From: a bacterium SCSIO 12696
GTDB taxonomy: Bacteria; Pseudomonadota; Gammaproteobacteria; Pseudomonadales; Porticoccaceae
Direction of reading: 5' to 3'
NCBI GenBank assembly: GCA_024397955.1
Contig: CP073744.1
Coordinates: 558,001-622,000, forward strand
DNA length: 64,000 nucleotides
Shown here: positions 56,573-64,000 of the stretch, piece after piece
How the letters are laid out: each line of letters opens with the position of its first letter
How positions within the stretch are numbered: position 1 is the stretch's first letter
Position numbers and translations under genes: made by a program
The notes under the pieces: model-generated
Told to the model about the DNA's origin: nothing
The model's input: only the letters and a program-made list of their open reading frames with translations
Databases searched by the model: none

Positions 56573-58774
56573 TCACTCCAAGTCGTCAAGCAGCTTTTTG
56601 GCCTCGGCTTTTTGCTCGTCGTTGCCCTCTTCAATCACTTCTTCCAGCATCTCGCGAGCGCCATCCGCGTCACCCACATCGCTGTAGGCTTTTGCCAGAT
56701 CCAGCTTGGTGCCGATTTCGTCGCCTTCCATATCCAGATCAAAGTCATCGTCATCCAGACTTTCTTGTGGTGAATCGTCTTCCGATGAGCTGTCTTCTGA
56801 TAATGCGTCTACTGCTTCATCTTCGTCACCTTGGCTTTCGTCCAATACCAGTTCAGGCTCAGATTCCAGCTGTACGTCATCCTCTTTGGTATCAGCAACA
56901 TCGGCATCAGAGGCATCTTCGTCAAGGTCGAGGCTAAGAGCCTCATCAGAGTCCTCTGAGCTGTCTTTATCGTCCTCGACGTCGTCCTCTTCTTCAAGCT
57001 CAGCCAACAAATTGTCATCAAGCTCAAGGTCGGCAGCAAAATCCAGATCGTCTTCAGATTCGGTGTCTTTGCTCGCCACCTCGTCGTCGGCTTCGTCAAA
57101 ACGGGTAACCAGCTCATCTAAGTCTTCATCTTGCAAATCGCTGTCTTCGGAGTCAGCGTGGTCCATCAAGGATTCGGCGTCATCGACAACCTCGGCTTGC
57201 TCAGCAACCTCTTCCTGTTCGCTTTCCTGTTGGCCGTCGTCATCCTCAAAGTCGAACAGTTGATCTTCTTCAGAAAGGTCAATGCCCTCTTCTTGTGCCA
57301 GGTCAGCAACAGGGGCTTGCTCAGCAACGTCCTCATCAGCTGCTGTGGCAACCAAAGGCTCTGTGGGCTCTGACTCAAGTGCGGGTTCGGCGGGCTCCTC
57401 AAAGGTAAATTCGTCGTCGTTGTCTTCTTTTTTGCGCCGCAGACCCAAAGCCAGCAGTAAAGCCAGCAATACACCGACACCCGCCATCAGATAGTATTTA
57501 TACTTGGACCACATGTCGGAACTTTCAGCAGGCTGCGTTTGCGGGGCCGCAGCTTGTTGCTGCTCCTGCTGTTCAGCGGCGTTATCTGTCTCAGTTGCTG
57601 ACTCTCCGGCAGCGGCAGGTGCCTGTGCCGCTTGCTGTTCAGCAGCTTTAGTGTCAGCTTGATTTTGAGATAGCGCCTGCTGGGTTTCACCCAAACTGGT
57701 TCCGCCTACTTCCAGCATGCGTTGCATAGTCGCCACTTGCTCTTCGAGCTTGGCATTGCGATCTCGCTGTTCTTCCAACTCGCGATCTTTGCGGGCCAAC
57801 TCTTCCTGAGCCAACGTCAATTCACTGGACAAACGCCCCTCACCGCCAGCAACTGCACCATCGAGGTCAGAAGCGGAAAAGCCAGTTTGTTCATCGCTTT
57901 CCACCTGCTGCTCACTGGCGGCAGACAGTTTTAGACGGCCTTCCGGCTGTGACTGAGACGCACCTTGAGAGCTCGGCGCCTCAGTAGCATCAATCAGTGG
58001 GCCACTTTGAGTTTGTTGGCTGATATCAGCCAGCGCATCGCTGTGGCTAACGCCAATGTCATGCCCCTGAGGTAAACGCAATACTTCACCACGTTTAAGC
58101 AGGTTGATATCTCCGCGAACAAAAGCACTGGGGTTTAATTCATGTATGGCCACCATAGTTTGATGAATGCTGGCACCTTCAGGTTTGGCACGCCGTGCAA
58201 TCCCCCAAAGAGTATCCCCGTCGGCCACTTTGTAATCGCTGTCACCTGCCTGGGCGCTGGCGCTGTTACGTTCTGTACTTTGACGAGGGCTTGTAGGACG
58301 TGATTGGGGTGATGGTTTTGTTGCTGGCCTACTGGACTGGGTACTCTCAACCGCTTTGGGTTTGGCTTTATCGTCCGAATAAATCGGCAAGTCCACCAAT
58401 ACGGTGTAGTTGCGTAGTAAACGACCACTGGGCCATTGCATTTCTACCAAGAAATCGAGAAATGGTTCGCGAACCGGCTTTTCCGATTTAACCAACACTT
58501 TTGGCCTGGGCCCGGACAGGTCAACACTGAATTGCAATCCGGTTAAAAAGAAATCCCTTGGTACACCGGCACGTTCAAAGTCTTTGCGGCTGGCGAGATT
58601 GACGAACAATTCCAGTTCATCCAAGTCACCTACGCTCAGCAGTTCGATCTCTGCATTCAGCGGCTCATTGAGAGCGGAGTTCAGTTTGATTTCACCCAGC
58701 CCCACTGCGGATGCAGCCTGAGACACTAAAAGCGCCAACGCAGCGCTGAGAGCTTTGACCTTTGGGAAAGCCAT
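56573..58774 (-). CDS. fimV: FimV-like peptidoglycan-binding membrane protein
   Basis: FimV is an inner-membrane hub for type IV pili and polar localisation. The 733-residue protein has a signal sequence (1-23), the FimV N-terminal domain (GLGEIKLNSALNEPLNAEIEL), a LysM domain (about 182-236, VADGDTLWGIARRAKPEGA), a coiled-coil stretch (about 305-350), one membrane helix (about 427-447) and a very acidic cytoplasmic region. It ends in the conserved C-terminal FimV motif (GTKLDLAKAYSDVGDADGAR) with a TPR-like fold. It is shorter than P. aeruginosa FimV. Position between asd2 and truA is conserved. Confidence 0.94.
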   Translation of the reverse strand: MAFPKVKALSAALALLVSQAASAVGLGEIKLNSALNEPLNAEIELLSVGDLDELELFVNLASRKDFERAGVPRDFFLTGLQFSVDLSGPRPKVLVKSEKPVREPFLDFLVEMQWPSGRLLRNYTVLVDLPIYSDDKAKPKAVESTQSSRPATKPSPQSRPTSPRQSTERNSASAQAGDSDYKVADGDTLWGIARRAKPEGASIHQTMVAIHELNPSAFVRGDINLLKRGEVLRLPQGHDIGVSHSDALADISQQTQSGPLIDATEAPSSQGASQSQPEGRLKLSAASEQQVESDEQTGFSASDLDGAVAGGEGRLSSELTLAQEELARKDRELEEQRDRNAKLEEQVATMQRMLEVGGTSLGETQQALSQNQADTKAAEQQAAQAPAAAGESATETDNAAEQQEQQQAAAPQTQPAESSDMWSKYKYYLMAGVGVLLALLLALGLRRKKEDNDDEFTFEEPAEPALESEPTEPLVATAADEDVAEQAPVADLAQEEGIDLSEEDQLFDFEDDDGQQESEQEEVAEQAEVVDDAESLMDHADSEDSDLQDEDLDELVTRFDEADDEVASKDTESEDDLDFAADLELDDNLLAELEEEDDVEDDKDSSEDSDEALSLDLDEDASDADVADTKEDDVQLESEPELVLDESQGDEDEAVDALSEDSSSEDDSPQESLDDDDFDLDMEGDEIGTKLDLAKAYSDVGDADGAREMLEEVIEEGNDEQKAEAKKLLDDLE

Positions 58775-58850
58775 GTGTGATGGTCCTATCTACATTATTG
58801 TGTTGGTGCCTGACGCAGCTGGGTTCAAGACCCATAACCAGGGCACATTT

Positions 58851-59882
58851 TTACAGGTACGTTTCTATCAATAATTCGGCAATTTGTACACTGTTAAGTG
58901 CGGCGCCCTTCCGCACATTATCGGACACAATCCACAGATTGAGACCATTGGTGTGTGAGACGTCTTCACGAATGCGCCCCACATAAACTGCATCTTTGCC
59001 CGCAGCGTCACCAACCGGAGTCGGATAACCACCCGGCTGGCGCTCATCCAACAGCTCAACACCAGGGGCATCGACCATCAGTGCGCGCACTTCGTCTTCA
59101 CTGATGGGCACACGGGTTTCCAGATGCACCGCCTCAGCATGGCCATAAAACACCGGCACCCTCACACAAGTGGGATTTACCCGAATGCTGCTGTCGGCAA
59201 AGATTTTCTGGGTTTCCCAGACCATCTTCATTTCTTCCCGGGTGTAGCCGTTGTCCTGAAAGTCATCGATATGAGGCAGTACATTAAAGGCAATCTGCTT
59301 GGGGTAAAGCTCTTCTTCTGCCGGCAAGCCATTGAGTAACTTGGCGGTCTGTCCGGCCAGTTCATTGACACCCTTGCGACCATTGCCTGAGACAGACTGA
59401 TAAGTGCAGACATTAATGCGCTCAATGCCCACCTCATCGTGAATCGGCTTCAACGCCACCAACATTTGAATGGTGGAGCAATTGGGGTTGGCAATGATAT
59501 TGCGAGCACTGTAGTTACCCAGAGCATCGGGATTGACCTCCGGCACCACCAGAGGTACATCATCGTCGTAGCGAAATTCAGACGTGTTATCGATCACCAC
59601 ACAACCGGCATCCGCCGCCACGGGGGCGTATTGCGCGGACACGGAACCGCCGGCAGAAAACAGCGCAATCTGCACCTTGGAGAAGTCAAATTCCGCCAGG
59701 TTTTCCACCAGCACCGGGCGTTTGTTGAACAACACCGTTTCACCAGCGGAGCGTTCGCTGGCCAGTGCGTAAATTTCACCAATAGGAAATTCCCGCTCCG
59801 CCAGAAGCTCCAGAATTGCCTCGCCAACAGCGCCAGTGGCACCGACGACGGCAACGTCGTAGCAGTTTGTAAATTCGCCCAC
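58851..59882 (-). CDS. Aspartate-semialdehyde dehydrogenase paralogue
   Basis: The 343-residue protein belongs to the Usg/Asd family: YDVAVVGATGAVGEAILELL at the N-terminus and catalytic-type Cys135 in NPNCSTIQM, with HIDDFQDNGYTREEMK. All catalytic segments are present, so it may be an active Asd rather than an inactive Usg. It starts with GTG at 59882 preceded by GGAG. It lies between asd and fimV, as PA3116 does in P. aeruginosa. Which of the two enzymes carries most flux cannot be read from sequence. Confidence 0.92.
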   Translation of the reverse strand: MGEFTNCYDVAVVGATGAVGEAILELLAEREFPIGEIYALASERSAGETVLFNKRPVLVENLAEFDFSKVQIALFSAGGSVSAQYAPVAADAGCVVIDNTSEFRYDDDVPLVVPEVNPDALGNYSARNIIANPNCSTIQMLVALKPIHDEVGIERINVCTYQSVSGNGRKGVNELAGQTAKLLNGLPAEEELYPKQIAFNVLPHIDDFQDNGYTREEMKMVWETQKIFADSSIRVNPTCVRVPVFYGHAEAVHLETRVPISEDEVRALMVDAPGVELLDERQPGGYPTPVGDAAGKDAVYVGRIREDVSHTNGLNLWIVSDNVRKGAALNSVQIAELLIETYL

Positions 59883-60083
59883 TAGTGCTCCTTGGGGGTA
59901 ATTTATCGTATTCAGTTAGTGTGTCAGCGTTCATGGCAAGGCGCACCTCGCCGGGAATGGCAACCCCTTGCCAAGAGGTGCAACGCAGTCAATGGGCGCT
60001 GACACGCTAACCCGAAGGGCGCAGTTGTGGCGCTTAGCCACAGCTGCGCTGAATGCGTTAAATCACCCCCAAGTGGCACTATG
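59882..60083. repeat. Nested imperfect palindrome of about 200 bp between the two asd genes
   Basis: The whole asd-asd2 gap folds on itself. Outer arms TAGTGC/GCACTA, CTTGGGGGT/ACCCCCAAG (59891-59899, 60065-60073), ATTTA/TAAAT and CGTATTCAG/CTGAATGCG are followed by TTAGTGTGTCAGCG/CGCTGACACGCTAA (59916-59929, 59997-60010), with single mismatches. The right arm has an extra 38 bases (60011-60048) that mostly form their own 13-pair hairpin GCGCAGTTGTGGC/GCCACAGCTGCGC (60019-60031, 60037-60049). The centre has GGCAAGG/CCTTGCC and an alternative GCACCTC/GAGGTGC pairing. It resembles a decayed miniature inverted-repeat element. Confidence 0.75.
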
Positions 60084-61182
60084 CTTCCAACAGGATGCGA
60101 AGCATACGGCGCAGCGGCTCGGCGGCACCCCACAACAGCTGGTCACCCACCGTAAAGGCCGACAGGTATTCACCACCCATGTGCATTTTGCGCAAACGCC
60201 CAACCGGGATATGCAAGTGGCCGGTTACCGCCGTTGGGGTGAGGTCGCGCAGAGTATCGTCGCGGTGATTGGGCACCACCTGCACCCAGTCATTGGCTTC
60301 CGCCAGCATGGATTCCACTTCGTCCATGGGCACATCGCGGTTGAGTTTTACCGTCAGCGCCTGGCTGTGGCAACGCATGGCGCCAATGCGGACACAAACC
60401 CCGTCCACAGGAATGGTTTTGTGACCTTGCAGAATTTTGTTGGTCTCCACCTGAGCTTTCCACTCTTCTTTGGATTGACCGCTTTCCAGCTCTACATCAA
60501 TCCAAGGCAGCAGACTACCGGCCAGTGGCGCGCCAAAATTGTCGGTGGGGAAACTGTCGCTACGCATGGTATTGGCCACCTTGCGATCGATATCCAAAAT
60601 GGCAGACGCCGGATTATCCAGCTCTACAGCAACGTTATCGCGCAGCACACCCATCTGGCTGATCAGCTCGCGCATATTACGGGCGCCGGCCCCGGAAGCC
60701 GCTTGGTAAGTCATGGCACTAACCCAATCCACCACGCCATTTCTGAACAGACCGCCCATGGCCATCAGCATCAGGCTGACGGTGCAGTTACCGCCAATAA
60801 AGTTTTTCACACCACCGGCGATGCCGTTCTTGATCACGTCCAGATTCACCGGATCCAGTACGATCAAGGCGCTGTCGTCCATACGCAGTGCCGAGGCAGC
60901 GTCAATCCAGTAGCCGTTCCAGCCGGATTCACGCAGTTGCGGGTACACTGCCTTGGTGTAATCGCCACCTTGACAGGTAACGATAATATCCATAGCGCTG
61001 AGTTCGCTAATGTCGGTAGCGTCCTTGAGGGTTTCAGTCGCCTCTGTCGGGCCTTCCTGCCCTACCTGGGAGGTGGTAAAAAATACCGGTTCGATATCGG
61101 CAAAATCGTTCTCGGCACGCATGCGCTCCATCAATACGGAGCCCACCATGCCGCGCCAACCTACTAGACCTACTCGTTTCAT
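60079..61182 (-). CDS. asd: Aspartate-semialdehyde dehydrogenase
   Basis: Asd reduces aspartyl phosphate to the semialdehyde, the branch point to lysine, methionine and threonine. The 367-residue protein is of the E. coli type: [18 protein letters not shown], catalytic Cys133 in GGNCTVSLM, and [14 protein letters not shown] with the catalytic His. The stop codon lies inside the right end of a large palindrome. It follows leuB by about 110 bases, as in Pseudomonas. Confidence 0.96.
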   Translation of the reverse strand: MKRVGLVGWRGMVGSVLMERMRAENDFADIEPVFFTTSQVGQEGPTEATETLKDATDISELSAMDIIVTCQGGDYTKAVYPQLRESGWNGYWIDAASALRMDDSALIVLDPVNLDVIKNGIAGGVKNFIGGNCTVSLMLMAMGGLFRNGVVDWVSAMTYQAASGAGARNMRELISQMGVLRDNVAVELDNPASAILDIDRKVANTMRSDSFPTDNFGAPLAGSLLPWIDVELESGQSKEEWKAQVETNKILQGHKTIPVDGVCVRIGAMRCHSQALTVKLNRDVPMDEVESMLAEANDWVQVVPNHRDDTLRDLTPTAVTGHLHIPVGRLRKMHMGGEYLSAFTVGDQLLWGAAEPLRRMLRILLEA

Positions 61183-61290
61183 CGCACTTCTCTTTATTAC
61201 ATCTCAATGGCGATCTGTTGACCGCCTAAAAAAACAGGGCAGGAAGTGTAACGCACCCCCTGCCACTATTCGACCTTACTCTAGCGAGCG

Positions 61291-62373
61291 TTACTGGGCA
61301 GCCAACGCCTCAACAACTGCAGCACCCATTTCACTGGTGGAGACTTTGACATCGCCATCGGTGTAAATATCGGCGGTGCGCAGACCTTTATCCAGCACGG
61401 TGTTAACCGCACTTTCAATGGCATCCGCCGCAGCACTCATATCCAGCGAGTAACGCAACATCATGGCAGCAGAAAGAATGGTCGCCAACGGATTGGCAAT
61501 GCCTTGCCCAGCAATATCCGGGGCGGAGCCGTGACAGGGTTCGTACATGCCCTTGCCGCTGGCATCCAGAGAAGCCGAAGGCAGCATACCGATAGAACCC
61601 GTAAGCATGGCGGCGGCATCAGACAGAATATCGCCAAACATATTGCCGGTCACCATCACATCGAACTGCTTGGGCGCCCGCACCAGCTGCATGGCGGCGT
61701 TGTCCACGTACATATGGCTCAATTCCACGTCCGGGTAGTCTTTGGCCACTTCTTCCATAATTTCGCGCCACAGAATAGTGGCTTCCAGCACATTGGCTTT
61801 GTCGACAGAGCAAACCCGGCCATTGCGCTTGCGAGCGGATTCAAAGGCCACCACGCCAATGCGGCGAATCTCCGACTCGCTGTATTTATAAGTGTTGTAG
61901 CCTTCGCGCTCACCGTTCTCCAGCTCGCGAATACCCCGCGGGGTACCAAAGTAAATGCCACCGGTGAGCTCACGCACAATCAGAATATCCAGCCCGGATA
62001 CCACTTCTGGCTTCAGGGAAGAGGCATCCGCCAGCTGCGGATAGAGAATCGCAGGGCGCAGGTTGCCAAACAGCTCCAACTCAGAACGAATACCCAGCAG
62101 ACCACGCTCCGGGCGAATGCTGCGCTCGATATTGTCCCATTTGGGGCCACCCACAGCGCCCAGCAAAATGGCGTCTGCCGCTTTAGCCTTGGCGGAGGTT
62201 TCTTCCGGGTAAGGTGCACCGTGTTGATCAATGGCTGAACCACCCAACAGGCCATGATCAATATCCAAACCCAGGTTAAATTTTTCATCCGCAGCACGCA
62301 GCACGCGCTCCGCTTCGGTGACAATTTCCGGGCCGATACCATCGCCGGGCAGAATTAGAACTTTTTTGCTCAT
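61291..62373 (-). CDS. leuB: 3-isopropylmalate dehydrogenase
   Basis: LeuB oxidises and decarboxylates 3-isopropylmalate in leucine synthesis. The 360-residue protein has [13 protein letters not shown], the substrate-loop [14 protein letters not shown], and the metal and NAD segments [19 protein letters not shown] and [15 protein letters not shown] start at MSKKVLIL (62373), with GAGAG upstream. It follows leuD by 45 bases in the leuCDB order. Confidence 0.96.
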   Translation of the reverse strand: MSKKVLILPGDGIGPEIVTEAERVLRAADEKFNLGLDIDHGLLGGSAIDQHGAPYPEETSAKAKAADAILLGAVGGPKWDNIERSIRPERGLLGIRSELELFGNLRPAILYPQLADASSLKPEVVSGLDILIVRELTGGIYFGTPRGIRELENGEREGYNTYKYSESEIRRIGVVAFESARKRNGRVCSVDKANVLEATILWREIMEEVAKDYPDVELSHMYVDNAAMQLVRAPKQFDVMVTGNMFGDILSDAAAMLTGSIGMLPSASLDASGKGMYEPCHGSAPDIAGQGIANPLATILSAAMMLRYSLDMSAAADAIESAVNTVLDKGLRTADIYTDGDVKVSTSEMGAAVVEALAAQ

Positions 62374-62418
62374 CTTGTTATCTCTCACTTGGAGTTTGGT
62401 CGTTAGGCACCCAACTTG

Positions 62419-63066
62419 TTACTTAATCGCCCCAAACAACCAAGGGCATTGCTGTTTCCAACCACCTTCAAACTCACGAATGGCGTCTGCGTCTTGCAAG
62501 GTCAAACCGATATCGTCCAAGCCATTGAGCAAACAGTGTTTGCGGAACGGGTCTACGTCGAAGGGAATGTCGTCGCCGTCCGGGCGCTTGATCAGCTGGG
62601 CGTCCAGATCAATGGTCAACTGATAGCCGTCGTTGGCTTCAGTCGACTTAAATAAATCGTCAACTATATTTTCTTCCAAAACAATGGGTAAGAGGCCATT
62701 TTTAAAGCTGTTATTGAAGAAAATATCCGCATAACTGGGAGCAAGAATGGCGCGAAAACCGTAATCCACCAGTGCCCATGGGGCGTGTTCGCGGCTGGAA
62801 CCGCAACCAAAGTTTTCCCGCGCCAGCAGAATGGAAGCGCCATTATAGCGGGGTTTATTCAAGGCAAAATCTTCGTTAATTGGACGCATACTGCAATCCT
62901 GCCCCGGATAGCCTTCGTCCAGATAACGCAATTCATCAAACAGGTTCACACCAAAGCCGGTGCGCTTAATGGATTTGAGGAACTGCTTGGGGATAATCAT
63001 ATCGGTATCCACATTGGCGCGATCCATGGGCGCGGCGATACCTTGCAGAACGGTGAATTTTTCCAT
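62419..63066 (-). CDS. leuD: 3-isopropylmalate dehydratase small subunit
   Basis: LeuD with LeuC isomerises 2-isopropylmalate to 3-isopropylmalate. The 215-residue protein has the swivelling-domain hallmarks [32 protein letters not shown] and [16 protein letters not shown]. It follows leuC by two bases, so translation is probably coupled. Confidence 0.96.
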   Translation of the reverse strand: MEKFTVLQGIAAPMDRANVDTDMIIPKQFLKSIKRTGFGVNLFDELRYLDEGYPGQDCSMRPINEDFALNKPRYNGASILLARENFGCGSSREHAPWALVDYGFRAILAPSYADIFFNNSFKNGLLPIVLEENIVDDLFKSTEANDGYQLTIDLDAQLIKRPDGDDIPFDVDPFRKHCLLNGLDDIGLTLQDADAIREFEGGWKQQCPWLFGAIK

Positions 63067-63068
63067 GG

Positions 63069-64000
63069 TTACGCCTCCATCATCTGGCGAACATCGGTGA
63101 AGTGGCCGGCAATGGCCGCGGCTGCCGCCATAGCGGGACTCACCAGATGAGTTCGACCGCCAAAGCCCTGACGGCCCTCAAAGTTACGGTTACTGGTGGA
63201 AGCGCAATGCTCGCCATTACCCAGTTTATCCGCATTCATGGCCAGGCACATGGAGCAACCGGGTTCGCGCCATTCCATACCGGCATCGGTAAAGACTTTA
63301 TCCAGCCCCTCTGCCTCTGCTTTGGCTTTCACCGCTTGTGAGCCAGGCACAATCAGCACTTGTTTAACGGAATCTGCCACCTTGCGGCCTTTGGCCACCG
63401 CCGCAGCTTCGCGCAGATCTTCCAGGCGAGAGTTAGTGCAAGAACCGATAAACACCCGATCTACCGGGATGCTGCTGATATCCTGCCCCGCTTCCAGGCC
63501 CATGTACTCCAGGGCGCGGCTGATGCCATTGCTTTTCACCGGGTCGCTTTCGTCTTCAGGGTTGGGCACGGTGGCGTCCACTGGCAATACCATCTCTGGC
63601 GAAGTACCCCAGGACACTTGCGGCTTGATGTCAGCACCGTCCAGCTCTACCACAATATCAAACTCGGCGTCCGCATCGCTGTGTAAAGTGTTCCAATAGG
63701 CCACTGCCTTGTCCCAATCGTCTCCTTTGGGAGCGTACTCACGGCCTTTGACGTATTCGATCGTAGTATCGTCCACTGCCACCATGCCGGCACGAGCACC
63801 CGCCTCAATGGACATATTGCACACTGTCAGGCGCCCTTCCATCGACATATCACGGAACACTTGGCCACCGAATTCGATAGCGCAACCGTTACCACCCGCA
63901 GTGCCAATTTTGCCAATAATGGCCAGCACCACATCTTTGGGCGTAACACCCGCGCCCAGTTTGCCGTCCACACGCACCAGCATATTTTTCATTTTGCGCT
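63069..64000 (-). CDS. leuC: 3-isopropylmalate dehydratase large subunit (partial, N-terminus off window)
   Basis: LeuC carries the [4Fe-4S] cluster of isopropylmalate isomerase. About 310 C-terminal residues are in the window; the frame is open through the right edge (the first visible residues are ...[18 protein letters not shown]), and the ATG at 63992 is internal, not the start. Visible motifs are [35 protein letters not shown] with one cluster Cys, and [10 protein letters not shown] with the other two. Normal LeuC is about 470 residues, so roughly the first third is missing. Confidence 0.96.
   Translation of the reverse strand, partial: RKMKNMLVRVDGKLGAGVTPKDVVLAIIGKIGTAGGNGCAIEFGGQVFRDMSMEGRLTVCNMSIEAGARAGMVAVDDTTIEYVKGREYAPKGDDWDKAVAYWNTLHSDADAEFDIVVELDGADIKPQVSWGTSPEMVLPVDATVPNPEDESDPVKSNGISRALEYMGLEAGQDISSIPVDRVFIGSCTNSRLEDLREAAAVAKGRKVADSVKQVLIVPGSQAVKAKAEAEGLDKVFTDAGMEWREPGCSMCLAMNADKLGNGEHCASTSNRNFEGRQGFGGRTHLVSPAMAAAAAIAGHFTDVRQMMEA

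Noticed and set aside
59968..61167. A 399-codon plus-strand open frame opposite asd
   Set aside because: Antisense to asd and starting inside the palindrome; no features of its own.

Overview
The window is 64 kb of chromosome from a gammaproteobacterium, most likely a marine, Cellvibrionales-like relative of the pseudomonads. This is inferred from gene order and protein motifs, not from a database search. Several blocks follow the order known from Pseudomonas: rluC-HAD-maf-yceD-rpmF-plsX-fabD-fabG-acpP; tRNA-Ser near yccA-tusDCBE; gltA/sdhAB-sucAB-lpd-sucCD; and leuCDB-asd-asd2-fimV-truA-trpF-(trpBA)-accD-folC-SPOR-cvpA-purF-metZ. Base composition is near 50-55% GC over housekeeping genes and clearly lower over a few accessory genes.

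Layout. 1-6716 (minus): an accessory operon of two small exported proteins followed by a giant exported SpvB/FG-GAP/TcdB-mid/RHS protein that runs off the left edge. 7182-11853: fatty-acid and ribosome genes (acpP, fabG, fabD, plsX, rpmF, yceD) with divergent maf. 11850-17002: a HAD phosphatase, rluC and, after a long structured leader, rne. 17075-17165: tRNA-Ser(UGA). 17306-20449: two exported lipoprotein enzymes. 20641-22723: yccA and the tusDCBE tRNA 2-thiolation relay. 22804-29028: a TyrR/PhhR-like regulator and the complete homogentisate route of tyrosine breakdown (hpd, hmgA, fahA, maiA), with TyrR-box-like palindromes upstream of the regulator and of hpd. 29007-31873: an AT-rich accessory stretch with an unknown protein, an esterase and two lipoproteins. 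32029-42387: the TCA operon sdhAB-sucAB-lpd-sucCD, divergent from gltA (42807-44081). 44219-46682: a diguanylate cyclase and two small membrane-linked proteins. 46763-64000: a long minus-strand run for methionine, purine, folate, fatty-acid, tryptophan, aspartate-family and leucine synthesis, with fimV and truA inside it; leuC is cut by the right edge.

How the genes work together. Tyrosine breakdown yields fumarate and acetoacetate, and fumarate enters the TCA cycle encoded next door. FabD, FabG, PlsX, AcpP and AccD serve fatty-acid and phospholipid synthesis. The two asd paralogues lie beside leucine synthesis, and metZ leads to methionine. TusBCD and TusE pass sulfur to tRNA.

Most unusual points: the TCA cluster lacks sdhC and sdhD, the membrane-anchor genes expected upstream of sdhA; a palindrome of about 200 bp fills the gap between the two asd genes; the TyrR-like regulator has Gln in place of the Walker B Asp; the RHS gene has a composition-shifted FG-GAP block; and the rne leader carries several strong hairpins.
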